Of a DNA stretch of 64,000 nt, positions 9,800-19,675 are shown piece by piece. The stretch covers positions 1-64,000 of the forward strand of contig CANQBG010000003.1 of NCBI GenBank assembly GCA_947588985.1. Reading direction: 5' to 3'. Source of the stretch: an uncultured Clostridia bacterium. GTDB lineage: Bacteria; Bacillota; Clostridia; Christensenellales; Borkfalkiaceae. The position numbers and the translations under genes are program-made. Under the pieces are notes generated by a model. That model did not search any database. It was not told the origin of the DNA and saw nothing but the letters and a program-made list of their open reading frames with translations. Position 1 is the first letter of the stretch; every line of letters begins with the position of its first letter.

Positions 9800-11251
9800 T
9801 TACGACTCCGCAGCCGAATCTGAGCGGCGGAGAACGACGAGTGTTTCGACGTGCTTGGTCTGCGGGAACATGTCGTAGGGCTTGATGCGCTCGATCTCGT
9901 AGGCGCCCTGCGGCGCGGCGCATTTGAGAAGTTCCCCCGTCTCCGATTCCGCGAGCGTCCCCGTGAGCAGCCCGAGGTCGCGGGCCAGCGTGGCGGGGTT
10001 GCAAGAGATCATGAGAATGCGCTTGGGCCGGGCGGAGAGGATGGTCTTGATCACGCTGCGCTCCACGCCCGCACGGGGCGGATCGAGCACGACGACGGCC
10101 TCCTTCTCCTCCTTCAACAGGGCGGGAAGATGCTCCTCCACGCTTCCCAAGATGCTCGTCATGCAGTCGGACAGGCCGTTTTGCTCCGCGAGATGCTTGG
10201 AGCACTCGCTCGCCTCCGGGACGATCTCGATGCCGTAGGCCTTGCCGTAGGCGCGGGCGAAGAGGGCGGTGAGCAGGCCGCCGCCCGCATAGCAATCGAT
10301 GACGGGCCCGCCCTGCGCGAGCTCCACGGCGCTCTGGTAAAGTTTGGCGCGCACGCCGTCGTTCACCTGCACGAACGTGTTGGGTCCGACGTCAAACGTG
10401 ATACCCATGTCCGAGCACTCATAGGTCTCTTTGCCCTTTACGAGGTGAAATTCCTCGCCAAAGACGACGTTGGTATCCGCCGGATTGACATTGAGAAAGA
10501 GGCTGTATTCCGAGAAAATTTTATCGAGCAGGAAGGCGTAATAATCGATCCCCTTGATGTCCTTTTCGGTGACGACGAGGGTGACGATGTGCTTTTTCTT
10601 GAGCTCGCGCACGACGAGATGACGGACTTGCCCCGTCTTGGTCTCCTCGTCGTAGCCGTCGAGGCCGCATTTCTCCATGAAGTTGAGCGTGGCGGCGATG
10701 ATCTGCTCCGACCACGCGGGGTGGATGGGACAGACCGTGATGGGGATCATGCGGTGGCTGCGTTCGGCGTAGAAGCCGATGACGTTTTGCCCGTCTCTGC
10801 GCCCCACGGGGAGCTGCAGTTTGTTGCGGTAGCCGTATTCCCGCTCGCTCCGTTCACAGGCCTCCACCGCGGGGAGGCCGCCCGCATCGGCTTGCTTTGC
10901 CCGCCCGCGCTTGGGCTCCGCCGTCTGAATGCCGGCGATCTTTTTCAGGCTGTCGCGCACGAGTTTGCTCTTGAATTTGAGCTGATCGCGGTAGCGGATG
11001 TGTTGTAGTTGGCATCCGCCGCACCGCAAAAAGACGGGGCACTTCGGGCGTACCCTCTCTTCCGCGGGTGTGACGATCTCCTCCACGCGGCCGTACCCCA
11101 CTTCCCCCTTCACCTTGAGAACGCGCACCTCCGCGCGCTCGCCGGGGAGCAAGTCGGGGACGTAGAGCGTGACGTCGCCGCACCGGGCAATGCCTTCGCC
11201 CTGTGTGCCGATGCCGTGCGCCGTGACGGATACGATGTCGTTTTTTTCCAT
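9800..11251 (-). CDS. rlmD: 23S rRNA (uracil-C5)-methyltransferase RlmD-like (TRAM domain)
   Basis: TRAM N-terminus, CPVFLRCGGCQLQH Cys cluster, DPPRAGVE and SCNPATLARDL motifs. Confidence 0.92.
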   Translation of the reverse strand: MEKNDIVSVTAHGIGTQGEGIARCGDVTLYVPDLLPGERAEVRVLKVKGEVGYGRVEEIVTPAEERVRPKCPVFLRCGGCQLQHIRYRDQLKFKSKLVRDSLKKIAGIQTAEPKRGRAKQADAGGLPAVEACERSEREYGYRNKLQLPVGRRDGQNVIGFYAERSHRMIPITVCPIHPAWSEQIIAATLNFMEKCGLDGYDEETKTGQVRHLVVRELKKKHIVTLVVTEKDIKGIDYYAFLLDKIFSEYSLFLNVNPADTNVVFGEEFHLVKGKETYECSDMGITFDVGPNTFVQVNDGVRAKLYQSAVELAQGGPVIDCYAGGGLLTALFARAYGKAYGIEIVPEASECSKHLAEQNGLSDCMTSILGSVEEHLPALLKEEKEAVVVLDPPRAGVERSVIKTILSARPKRILMISCNPATLARDLGLLTGTLAESETGELLKCAAPQGAYEIERIKPYDMFPQTKHVETLVVLRRSDSAAES

Positions 11252-11263
11252 GAGAGCCCTCCC

Positions 11264-11815
11264 TTACCGCCTGATCCGCATCACGACGCGATCGGCCGAA
11301 CGCTGACAGAGAAAGATCATAATGTCGTAAGCGGCGAAGAAGAGCGTGCCGCCCAAAAAGAGTACTGCGAAGAAATAACGCTCCACAAAGGGGTACCATG
11401 TCGCGGAAGCGACCCCGAAAACGGGGACGAGCACGACGGCCCACATGAGCCACATGGCGAGATCGAACCACACGGCCTTCCCCAAAAAGAAGAGCGCGTT
11501 TTGCCAAGGTCTCTTCGCATAGCGCCGCTGGATATGGTTGAGGAGGGGGTGTAGGCCGAAGAACGCCAAAAAAGGCAGCAGCATGAAGATGGAGAAGCCG
11601 CAAAACATGAAGGCGAGGAGCACCGCCCCGAGGTAGGCGAGGAAGGCGCCCCAAAAGAAATTCTTTGCGAGCGGCACCATGAGCGCAAAATCCGCCAAGA
11701 GATATCCCGCCGCGAGAAATACGTCTACATAGGAGCCGAGCGTGAGCGAGAGCGCGGCGAACGCGCAAGCGATCGCGGAGAGGGCGATCTCAAAGGAATG
11801 CGAGGGGCGTTTCAT
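11264..11815 (-). CDS. multi-pass membrane protein of unknown function
   Basis: 183 aa with several hydrophobic segments. Confidence 0.55.
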   Translation of the reverse strand: MKRPSHSFEIALSAIACAFAALSLTLGSYVDVFLAAGYLLADFALMVPLAKNFFWGAFLAYLGAVLLAFMFCGFSIFMLLPFLAFFGLHPLLNHIQRRYAKRPWQNALFFLGKAVWFDLAMWLMWAVVLVPVFGVASATWYPFVERYFFAVLFLGGTLFFAAYDIMIFLCQRSADRVVMRIRR

Positions 11816-11816
11816 C

Positions 11817-12425
11817 TTAACCGCATCTGCAGCAGAGGTTGAAGAGACAGTTTACGCAGAGGAAGGTATAGCACATGCTCGCGCAGTTCGTGCACCAATT
11901 CCCCCCCATCTGCTCCTCGCCCGAGGAGACGTTGGGATCGGTGTTGGGTGCGCCGCCGTTCTGCTGCGAGTAATCGGCGCGCGCTTTGAGTTTTTCGTAG
12001 GCCGAGCGGTATTTCTCGTTGGCGCCGTCCATCTGCATGGCGATCTCGAGCTGTTTTTTACTCTCGTTCATCCAGCTCTTCTTATAGAACACGACGGACT
12101 GCAGATAGTGCCACTCGGCGTTGCGCTCGTTGAAGGCGTCGAGAAGCTGCTGGGCGCGGGCAAGGTCGCCGCTGCGGATGGCGGAAGCGACCTCGTCGAA
12201 GGCGTTGTCGTCCGACGTCACGCGTTCCCTGCGCTCATCCTTGATGTCGGCATAGGCGGCCTCGAGCTTTTCGAGCATGCGCGCGGCGTTGTTGCCGGCC
12301 TCGCCGTCTTGCCACTTCTCCTCGTTGTACTTTTCCTTGAGCTCCCGATATTTCGCCTCGATCTCCTCCATCGAAGCCTGTTCGTCGAGCCCGAAAATTT
12401 CATAACTTTCTTTCATAATTTTCAC
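11817..12425 (-). CDS. J-domain-like protein with TPR-like middle and Cys-rich C-terminus
   Basis: ESYEIFGLDEQASMEEIEAKYRELKEKYNEEKW resembles a J domain lacking HPD; tail WCTNCASMCYTFLCVNCLFNLCCRCG. Confidence 0.7.
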   Translation of the reverse strand: MKIMKESYEIFGLDEQASMEEIEAKYRELKEKYNEEKWQDGEAGNNAARMLEKLEAAYADIKDERRERVTSDDNAFDEVASAIRSGDLARAQQLLDAFNERNAEWHYLQSVVFYKKSWMNESKKQLEIAMQMDGANEKYRSAYEKLKARADYSQQNGGAPNTDPNVSSGEEQMGGNWCTNCASMCYTFLCVNCLFNLCCRCG

Positions 12426-12439
12426 CTTTTGGGAATCGG

Positions 12440-13306
12440 TCAGAGTTTTACCGTCATGCGGGCGGGCGGATCCCCCTTGAGCACCCGCTGCGTCTCGAGC
12501 GGAATGCCGCGCAGGATCACGTTGTCCGTGAGGTCGCGGTTGAAGGAAAACTTCAGCGCCGCAAGATGTTCGCGCATCGCATAGAATCCCGTATCGAAGA
12601 GGAAGATGAGCTCGCTCCCGTATTTTTGGATGAGCTCCTTCTTGTCCGCCGCGCCATAGGCGAGCACGAAGGGATTATACGCGCCCGATTTTTTATCCTT
12701 GTCGAAGTCGTCGAGCGCGTCGATGAGGTAGATCCATTTCCCGAGTTCGTGGAAGAGTCCGGCGGAATCGGGGGTACCCATGTCCGAGAGGAAGTGCTTC
12801 GAAAGCGCTTCGAGGAGCATCGCCGTCGGCTCCGCCGCCATCTCGGGAGAGGGAAGTTTTTGCCTTTCCACGGCGGCCTGTTCGCGGAGGAAGCCCTCCA
12901 CGAGCGCGACCATTTCGGGGTAGCGCTTTTTGGCCCGTTTGAAGCCCTTCTTGAAGAAGATACGCCGCGCGCGCCCCTTCTTTTCGTCCTCCATGTCGTC
13001 GGTGAGCTTATAGTAGCACAGCACCGTGTTGAGGGCGCCGAGCTCCTCGGTGAGGGGATCGACGGCGGCGATCGGCCGCTTGCGGATGGCGTGTTCGAAG
13101 CAGTTCTGCTGTTCGATCCTGATATCCGCGCCCTTGAGGTTGTGAAAAAGGGCGGAGAGGAAGGCGACGTCGTAGGAAAGGCCGAGGCGGGCGCAATGGC
13201 CGCAGGATTTGGCGATGCCCTTGCACAGGCCGCAGTAGAGGGCTCTGTAGAGCACCACGTCCTTCACAAACAGGTTGGGGTAGTCGTAACGAACGTATCC
13301 GAACAT
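12440..13306 (-). CDS. DUF5685-like family protein
   Basis: MFGYVRYDYPNLFVKDVVLYRALYCGLCKGIAKSCGHCARLGLSYDVAFLSALFH. Confidence 0.75.
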   Translation of the reverse strand: MFGYVRYDYPNLFVKDVVLYRALYCGLCKGIAKSCGHCARLGLSYDVAFLSALFHNLKGADIRIEQQNCFEHAIRKRPIAAVDPLTEELGALNTVLCYYKLTDDMEDEKKGRARRIFFKKGFKRAKKRYPEMVALVEGFLREQAAVERQKLPSPEMAAEPTAMLLEALSKHFLSDMGTPDSAGLFHELGKWIYLIDALDDFDKDKKSGAYNPFVLAYGAADKKELIQKYGSELIFLFDTGFYAMREHLAALKFSFNRDLTDNVILRGIPLETQRVLKGDPPARMTVKL

Positions 13307-13312
13307 GCCGAT

Positions 13313-14308
13313 TTATTCCTTCCAGAAGCCGACTTTGCGGTAGACTTTCGAGAGCGTCTTTCTTGCGGCGTAGGCGGCCCGCTCCCGCCCCGAGACGAGA
13401 TAGGAAACGAGCTCGTCCTTCTCTGCGAGCAGCCGCGCCTTCTCCTTCTGAATGGGGGCGAGGACGTCTGCGACGGTCTCCCCCACCGCGAGCTTGAAGT
13501 CGCCGTAGCCCACGCCCGCGAACTCCCGCTCGGCCTCCTCGGGCGTACAGCCCTTGAAGGTGCAGTAGATATTGAGAAGATTGGAGACGCCCGGCTTCTC
13601 CTCCCCGTAGCGTACCTCGTTGCCGCTGTCGGTGACGGCCCGCTTGAACTTGCGGAGGACGGTATCGCGGTCGTCGGAGAGGAACACGGAGGCGTTGGGG
13701 TTCTCCGTCTCGGACTTGGACATCTTGTGCGCGGGATCCTGCAGGGAGGCGATGCGCGCCCCGCCCTTTAAGATGAGGGGCTCGGGGACGGTGAACGTCT
13801 CGCCGCAGCGGCCGTTGAAGCGCATGGCGATGTCGCGCGCGAGCTCCACATGCTGCTTCTGATCGGCGCCCACGGGGACGAAGTCGGCCTTGTATAGAAG
13901 AATATCCGCCGCCATGAGCACGGGGTAATCCATGAGACCCATGTTGATGTTGTCGGCGTGCTTTTGGCTCTTATCCTTGAACTGCGTCATGCGGGAGGCC
14001 TCGCCCACGTAGGTAAACGTGTTGAGGACCCAGCAGAGCTCGGCGTGCGCGGGGACGTGCGACTGCACATAGAGGACGCACTTCTCGGGGTCGATGCCGC
14101 AGGCGATGTAGAGCGCGGCAAGCTCGAGCGTGCGCCTTCTGAGCTCGGCGGGATCTTGCCGCACCGTGATGGCGTGCATATCCGCGATGGCGAAAAAGCA
14201 GTCGTATTCGCTCTGCAACCTCACCCAATTGCGGATGGCCCCCGCATAGTTGCCGATGGTGAGATTGCCGCTCGGCTGGACCGCCGAATAGATGATCTTC
14301 TTCTCCAT
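13313..14308 (-). CDS. trpS: tryptophan--tRNA ligase
   Basis: SAVQPSGNLTIGNYAGAIRNW and KMSKS (AHKMSKSETENPNASVFLSDD). Confidence 0.97.
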   Translation of the reverse strand: MEKKIIYSAVQPSGNLTIGNYAGAIRNWVRLQSEYDCFFAIADMHAITVRQDPAELRRRTLELAALYIACGIDPEKCVLYVQSHVPAHAELCWVLNTFTYVGEASRMTQFKDKSQKHADNINMGLMDYPVLMAADILLYKADFVPVGADQKQHVELARDIAMRFNGRCGETFTVPEPLILKGGARIASLQDPAHKMSKSETENPNASVFLSDDRDTVLRKFKRAVTDSGNEVRYGEEKPGVSNLLNIYCTFKGCTPEEAEREFAGVGYGDFKLAVGETVADVLAPIQKEKARLLAEKDELVSYLVSGRERAAYAARKTLSKVYRKVGFWKE

Positions 14309-14435
14309 GATCTCGCTCCCGAAGTTCTTTCCCGTCTATTATACCATATCTTTCCGCAAATTGCAATCCGTGGTATGCGTATCTTGATGAAAATCTTGTA
14401 AACATTGCGATAAAACGGCGTTTTTTCCGGGGAAT

Positions 14436-14462
14436 GCAAAACCCGCCCCTTCTCGGGGCGGG
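14436..14462 (-). terminator. rho-independent terminator downstream of thrC
   Basis: Minus strand CCCGCCCC-GAGAA-GGGGCGGG-TTTTG. Confidence 0.8.
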
Positions 14463-14493
14463 CAGCGATCGGAGATCGAAAAGCTCCGTTTGA

Positions 14494-15984
14494 TCACAAA
14501 AACTTCAAGAGTTCCTCCTGCATCTTGTCGGACGAGACGCACGTCTTGAAGCGGATGGGCTTATAGCGAACCGCCTTGATGGGCTCGGGGACCTTCATGG
14601 CCGTGTGCAAGAGAATGCGCTTTACGCCCTTGAAGGAATCCTTCACGTCGTTGCCGGTGAGGGCATAAAGGACGTCTTGCGGGAACTTGTAGGGGCTCGC
14701 CGTTGCGACGACGACGAGGGGGTCAATCTCGGACATGGGGTCGTCCTTTTTCTTCTCGACGTACTTTTGCGCGACGTTCATCGCCACACCCGTGTGGGTA
14801 TCCATGGGGTAGCCGTATTCCTCGAAGAACTCATAGATGCACTCCACCGTCTCGTCCTCGCCCGAGCAGCCGGCGAAGAAGTCGGCCTGAAATTTCTTGA
14901 ATTCGTCGGTCGCGATGGAGTAGCGGCCCGTCTCCTTGAGCGCCGTCATGCGCTCCGCGGTGCGGGCGGCGTTGCGACCCGAGAGCTCGAAGATGAGCCG
15001 CTCCACGTTGGAGGCGATGAGCACGTCCATGGAGGGCGACATCGTGGGGAAGAAGGGACGGCGGGTCTCAAACGTCCCCGTGCGCCAAAACTCGGGGATG
15101 ACGTTGTTTTTATTGGAGGCGCACACGATCGTCCCCACGGGCAGACCCATGCGCTTGGCGTAGTAACACGCGATGGCGTTGCCGAAGTTGCCCGTCGGGA
15201 TGGCGAAATCCACCCTGTCCCCCATCGCGATCTGGTCGGAGGTGATAAGGTCGCAGTAGGCGGAGACAAAGTAGGCGATCTGCAGCGCGATCAAGGCGAA
15301 ATTGACGGTGTTGGCCGAGGAGAGCCGGTAGCCCGCCTCCCGGGCGGCTGAGGCGACTTTCTCCGACCGCAACATGCGCTTGACGCCCGCCTGACAGTCG
15401 TCAAACGAGCCGCGCACCGCGACGACATTGAGGTTTTCGCCGTCCTGCGTGCACAGCTGCAGTTTCTGCATCTTGGAGGCGCCCTCCTCGGGGTAAAAGA
15501 CGAGGACCTTCACGCCCTCCGCGCCCATGAAGCACTCGAGCGCGGCCTTGCCCGTATCCCCGCTCGAGGCGATCGGGAGCACGATCTTCTCCTTGAGGCC
15601 GAGCATTTTCGCCCCCGTTTGAAGGAGATAGGGGAAACAGACGAGGGGGATATCTTGAAAGGCGCACGTCGGGCCGTGGAAGAGTTCCAAAAGATACATG
15701 CCGTTGTCCATGCGCACGAGGGGCGCAGGGTCGCCGCCTTCGAACTTGCGGTAGGCCGTGCGGAGGGCGGCAAGGAGCGCCTCCCCCTCATACTCCTCGA
15801 AAAATTTCCCGAAGATGAACGCGGCGCGCTCGGGATAGTCCATGGAGAGCATGTCCCCGAGCTCCTCCCGCGAGAGGGCGGGGATCTGTTCGGGGACGAA
15901 GAGCCCGCCGTCGTTTGCGATGCCATAGACGACGGCTTCGGGCCCCGTTGCCCGCGCACCGCCGCGCGTACTCAAAAACTGCAT
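14494..15984 (-). CDS. thrC: threonine synthase
   Basis: MQFLSTRGGARATGPEAVVYGIANDGGLFVPE..., ASSGDTGKAALECF, PTGNFGNAIACYYAKRMGLP. ORF track extends to 16377 but the native start is 15984. Confidence 0.96.
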   Translation of the reverse strand: MQFLSTRGGARATGPEAVVYGIANDGGLFVPEQIPALSREELGDMLSMDYPERAAFIFGKFFEEYEGEALLAALRTAYRKFEGGDPAPLVRMDNGMYLLELFHGPTCAFQDIPLVCFPYLLQTGAKMLGLKEKIVLPIASSGDTGKAALECFMGAEGVKVLVFYPEEGASKMQKLQLCTQDGENLNVVAVRGSFDDCQAGVKRMLRSEKVASAAREAGYRLSSANTVNFALIALQIAYFVSAYCDLITSDQIAMGDRVDFAIPTGNFGNAIACYYAKRMGLPVGTIVCASNKNNVIPEFWRTGTFETRRPFFPTMSPSMDVLIASNVERLIFELSGRNAARTAERMTALKETGRYSIATDEFKKFQADFFAGCSGEDETVECIYEFFEEYGYPMDTHTGVAMNVAQKYVEKKKDDPMSEIDPLVVVATASPYKFPQDVLYALTGNDVKDSFKGVKRILLHTAMKVPEPIKAVRYKPIRFKTCVSSDKMQEELLKFL

Positions 15985-16138
15985 ATTTGCCTGCCTGTGA
16001 AAAGGATTGACGAAAATTTCGGATTTTATAATGGATGATGAGAACTTCTGTAAGTTTCGCCGCCCAAGAGGAGGACGGGGCGGAACAAATGCGAGTTCGC
16101 GGAAGGGGTGCGTATGCGCGCACCCCTTCCGGTCATAT

Positions 16139-16546
16139 TCAGAGATACTTTCTCGCGAATTCGGGGAGTTCCTCCTCCGCACAGCTGCAGGTGATCCAGA
16201 TCTCGAGGGAACGGGCCGCGGAGACCTTCTCGAGCATGTAGAAGAGCTGCGCCATGTCGGCAAGCGACTTGCCCGCGATGCGTGCCACGCCGTCCACAAA
16301 GACGTATTCGTTGTCGTAGCTGCCCGCGATGACGCCCTTGATGAAGCCGCAGAGCGCATCCTCTCCCGCGACGGCATAGTCCGTCACATCGATAAACCGG
16401 ATGGCGCGGTTGACGTCGTACATATATCGTTTGGTATCGGTGATGAAGATGAGGTGGCCCTTGGCGGTAGCGACGGTGCTGTTTGCCCGGTCAATGATGC
16501 GCTTTGTCTTGCCGCTGCCCTTGGGGCCGCAGATGATTTTGATCAT
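16139..16546 (-). CDS. small P-loop NTP-binding protein
   Basis: N-terminal GPKGSGKTKRI Walker A. Confidence 0.7.
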   Translation of the reverse strand: MIKIICGPKGSGKTKRIIDRANSTVATAKGHLIFITDTKRYMYDVNRAIRFIDVTDYAVAGEDALCGFIKGVIAGSYDNEYVFVDGVARIAGKSLADMAQLFYMLEKVSAARSLEIWITCSCAEEELPEFARKYL

Positions 16547-16704
16547 GAGATCCTCCTTATCGCCTTGGAAGGCTGAATGATTGGTACTATTATTCTATCA
16601 AGTTTCGGGGATTTTTTCAAGTGGTTTGGGAAAATTTGAGAAAATTATTTTCTCGCGCGCACGCAACCTTCGTTTTTGGAGGCCCTGTCTCGGACATGCC
16701 CCCC

Positions 16705-17769
16705 TCACTCTTCGTCTCCCGCGAGGCGACGCTCGGTATCGGCACGGGCGAGAGCGTCGATCATTTCATCGAGATCGCCCGCGAGAAAGCTCTCCATATT
16801 GTGCAGCGAGAGCCCGATCCTGTGGTCGGTGATGCGGCTTTGAGGGAAGTTGTAGGTGCGGATGCGCTCGCTCCTGTCCCCCGTGCCCACGAGGCTCCGG
16901 CGGTTTTCGGCCTCCGCCCCCGCCGCGCGGCTCCCGTAGTAGTCGTAGAGGCGGTCTTTGAGGACGCGGAAGGCCTTCTCCTTATTCTTGAGCTGACTGC
17001 GCTCGTCCTGACAGGTGACGACGATGCCCGTGGGGAAGTGCGTGATGCGGATGGCCGTCTCCGTCTTGTTGACCTTCTGCCCGCCTGCGCCCGACGAGCG
17101 GAACAGGTCGACGCGGATGTCCTTCTCGTCGATCTGCACGTCGAGTTCCTCGGCCTCGGGGAGCACGGCCACCGTGCAGGTGGAGGTGTGGATGCGGCCC
17201 TGCGATTCCGTCTCGGGGACGCGCTGGACGCGGTGCACCCCGCTCTCGTATTTGAGCCGCTTATAGGCGTTTTTGCCGCCGATGAGGACGATGGCCTCCT
17301 TCACGCCGCCGAGCTCGGTCTCGTTGAGGTCCGCCACCTCCCACGAGAGGCGGTGCTTCTCGCAGTACCCCATGTACATGCGGTAGAGCTCATACGCGAA
17401 GAGCGCGGCCTCCTCGCCCCCCGCACCCGCGCGGATCTCGAGCGTGCAGCCCCGTTCGTCGCGGACGTCTTTGGGAAGGAGCATGGTCTTGAGGGTGTGC
17501 TCCTGCTCTTTGAGGCGCTCCTTGAGGGCATACCCCTCCTCGAGCAACAGATCTTTGAGCTCCCCCGTCTCCTTTTCCGCCTCCGAAAAGGCCGCCTCCA
17601 TCTCACGGGAAAGGCGGCTGTATTCGTCGTATGCGGAGACGAGTTCCGCAAGCTCTGCCCGCTCCTTGGAGAGCTTTCCGAAGTCCTCGCGCAGGTAGGC
17701 GTCGGGGGCGGAGAGCTGCTCCGTGAGCGCCGCATAGCGCCCTTTGATCTCTTCGAGGCGCCGCAGCAT
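16705..17769 (-). CDS. prfA: peptide chain release factor 1
   Basis: RSSGAGGQKVNKTETAIRITHFPTGIVV (GGQ) and RF1 C-terminus. Confidence 0.97.
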   Translation of the reverse strand: MLRRLEEIKGRYAALTEQLSAPDAYLREDFGKLSKERAELAELVSAYDEYSRLSREMEAAFSEAEKETGELKDLLLEEGYALKERLKEQEHTLKTMLLPKDVRDERGCTLEIRAGAGGEEAALFAYELYRMYMGYCEKHRLSWEVADLNETELGGVKEAIVLIGGKNAYKRLKYESGVHRVQRVPETESQGRIHTSTCTVAVLPEAEELDVQIDEKDIRVDLFRSSGAGGQKVNKTETAIRITHFPTGIVVTCQDERSQLKNKEKAFRVLKDRLYDYYGSRAAGAEAENRRSLVGTGDRSERIRTYNFPQSRITDHRIGLSLHNMESFLAGDLDEMIDALARADTERRLAGDEE

Positions 17770-19613
17770 CAGAAGCCTATCTTGACGACGCGCTCGACGC
17801 CCGCAAGGTCCTTTACGACCATGGCGAACTCACAGCGCGTGGCGGTCTGGAAGATTTTGATGATCTCGCGGGCCTGGTCCTCCCCGCATTCCAAAAGCAG
17901 CATTCCGCCGCGGGCCATGTACCGCGGGACGTCCTGCGCGATCCTGCGGTAGAAGTCCAGCCCGTCCTCCCCGCCGTCGAGGGCGAGGTGGGGTTCAAAC
18001 TCGCGCACGTCCTTGGGCAAGCCGGCGATCTCCCCCTTTTTGACGTAGGGCGGATTGGCCGTGATGAGGTTGTAGCGGCCGCGGACGCTCTCCAAAAGAT
18101 CGCTCTTGACGAAGCTGACGTTGGCCTTGTTGAGGCGGGCATTCTCGCGGGCGACCTCGAGGGCGCCCTCCGAGACATCCGAGGCTGCCACCGTAACATT
18201 TTTATCCTTGGAGGCCTCGCAGAACACGGCGATGGCGACGGCCCCGCTGCCCGTGCACAGATCGAGCATGCTGTCCCCCTCGCGGAGGGAGATGACGGCC
18301 TCGCGCACGAGCACCTCCGTCTCGGGGCGGGGAATGAGCACGCGTTCATCCACCTTGAAGGTGTAGCCGTAAAATTCGGTGTTGCCATAGATATACCACA
18401 GCGGCCGGCCGGTGAGGCGTTGGTTGAATACGTCGAGCACCCGCTTGCATTCCGACCGCGTGATGACCCGCTCCTCCGTGAGCGCGCTCCGCGGGATATT
18501 GAGCGAGATGGAGAGGATCCACTCGGCGTCCGATTCATCGATATTCTGCGCCGCGAAGGATTTCTTCATGAGCGCGGAGAGCTTGGTGAGCTTGGTCTCC
18601 GTCACGAAGAACTCCTCGGGGGCCTCGGGATCGGCGTCCATCAGGCGGACGCGCTCGAAGGCACGGATGGCGCACTCGATCATCTCGTCCGTCGGCTCCC
18701 GCGTGGTCAGCGTCTGCATGAGATAGCCGGGGGCCTTGAGGGGAAGCACAAGGGGCGAATCGGTGTAGGAGAGCAGTTTTAAGATCTCATAGGAGATCCC
18801 CGCCACGACGGGCAGGAGCAGGATGCGGACCACCACGGAGAGCAAGCTCTCCCAAAATCCCTCGATGTGGGCGGCCGTGTAGAGCATGTCGAGCGGCACC
18901 CCCGCGAGCGCAAAGATGAGAATGGAGATGATGAGCACGAGGAAGAGGAAGGTGGTGCCGCAGCGATCGTGGAGGCGCGAGCAGCCGCGCACGTTTTCCA
19001 CGGTGAGCGGCTTGCCGTATTCATAGCAGTTGATGGTCTTGTGCTCGGCCCCGTGGCACATATACGTCCTGCGGAGGTCGGGGAGGAGCAGCGTAAAGAG
19101 AATATAGATGACGAAGATCGCAAGGCGGAAGCCGCCCTCGATGAGGTAGTACCACAGCCCGTACATCTCGGACTTATCCACGGCGGGGAAGGCCGTGGCG
19201 ATGAGGCCCGTGAAGAGCAGGGGGAGATAGACGAAGAGCACGAGCGCGAGCGCGGCGCCGATGACGACGGCGACGCCCGTGAAGATGTCTCCGAGCGTCA
19301 CCTTCCACTTATTTTTCATCCACTCGGAGAACTTGGTCGGGTCCTCCTGCTCGGTGGTATCGGCGGCCTCCGCACTGCGCATGAGGGCCTGCATGCCCCC
19401 CACGAGGGAGTTCCAGAAGCTGACGACGCCGCGGATGAAGGGAAGGCGGAGCCACTTCTTGCGCTTTTCGGGCGGCGTCAACCGCCGTGCCTCCGTCTGA
19501 AGTTCGCCCGTATCATCCCGTACGACGGTGACGGAAGCGCGTTTCCCGCGCATCATCACGCCCTCGATCACGGCCTGTCCGCCGATATATGTCCTGTTTG
19601 TTTTTTTCTTCAT
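17769..19613 (-). CDS. prmC: fused DUF1385 membrane protein and PrmC (release factor glutamine N5-methyltransferase)
   Basis: N-terminus YIGGQAVIEGVMMRGKRASVTVVR and CHGAEHKTINCYEYGKPLT (DUF1385); C-terminus RPETEVLVREAV..DLCTGSGAVAIAV..ITANPPYVKKGEI (PrmC NPPY). Continuous frame; overlaps prfA start. Confidence 0.92.
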   Translation of the reverse strand: MKKKTNRTYIGGQAVIEGVMMRGKRASVTVVRDDTGELQTEARRLTPPEKRKKWLRLPFIRGVVSFWNSLVGGMQALMRSAEAADTTEQEDPTKFSEWMKNKWKVTLGDIFTGVAVVIGAALALVLFVYLPLLFTGLIATAFPAVDKSEMYGLWYYLIEGGFRLAIFVIYILFTLLLPDLRRTYMCHGAEHKTINCYEYGKPLTVENVRGCSRLHDRCGTTFLFLVLIISILIFALAGVPLDMLYTAAHIEGFWESLLSVVVRILLLPVVAGISYEILKLLSYTDSPLVLPLKAPGYLMQTLTTREPTDEMIECAIRAFERVRLMDADPEAPEEFFVTETKLTKLSALMKKSFAAQNIDESDAEWILSISLNIPRSALTEERVITRSECKRVLDVFNQRLTGRPLWYIYGNTEFYGYTFKVDERVLIPRPETEVLVREAVISLREGDSMLDLCTGSGAVAIAVFCEASKDKNVTVAASDVSEGALEVARENARLNKANVSFVKSDLLESVRGRYNLITANPPYVKKGEIAGLPKDVREFEPHLALDGGEDGLDFYRRIAQDVPRYMARGGMLLLECGEDQAREIIKIFQTATRCEFAMVVKDLAGVERVVKIGF

Positions 19614-19634
19614 AGCGTCCCCTTCCCTTGGAAT

Positions 19635-19666
19635 AACAAAACAGCCCAAGTTGACCCGGGGCTGCT
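19635..19666 (-). terminator. terminator-like hairpin after rpmE
   Basis: Minus strand CAGCCC...GGGCTG followed by TTTTG. Confidence 0.5.
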
Positions 19667-19675
19667 TTCTTTTGC

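Noticed and set aside
14494-16377. 627-aa extended ORF over thrC
   Set aside because: First ~130 aa have no homology pattern; thrC begins at MQFLSTRGG (15984).
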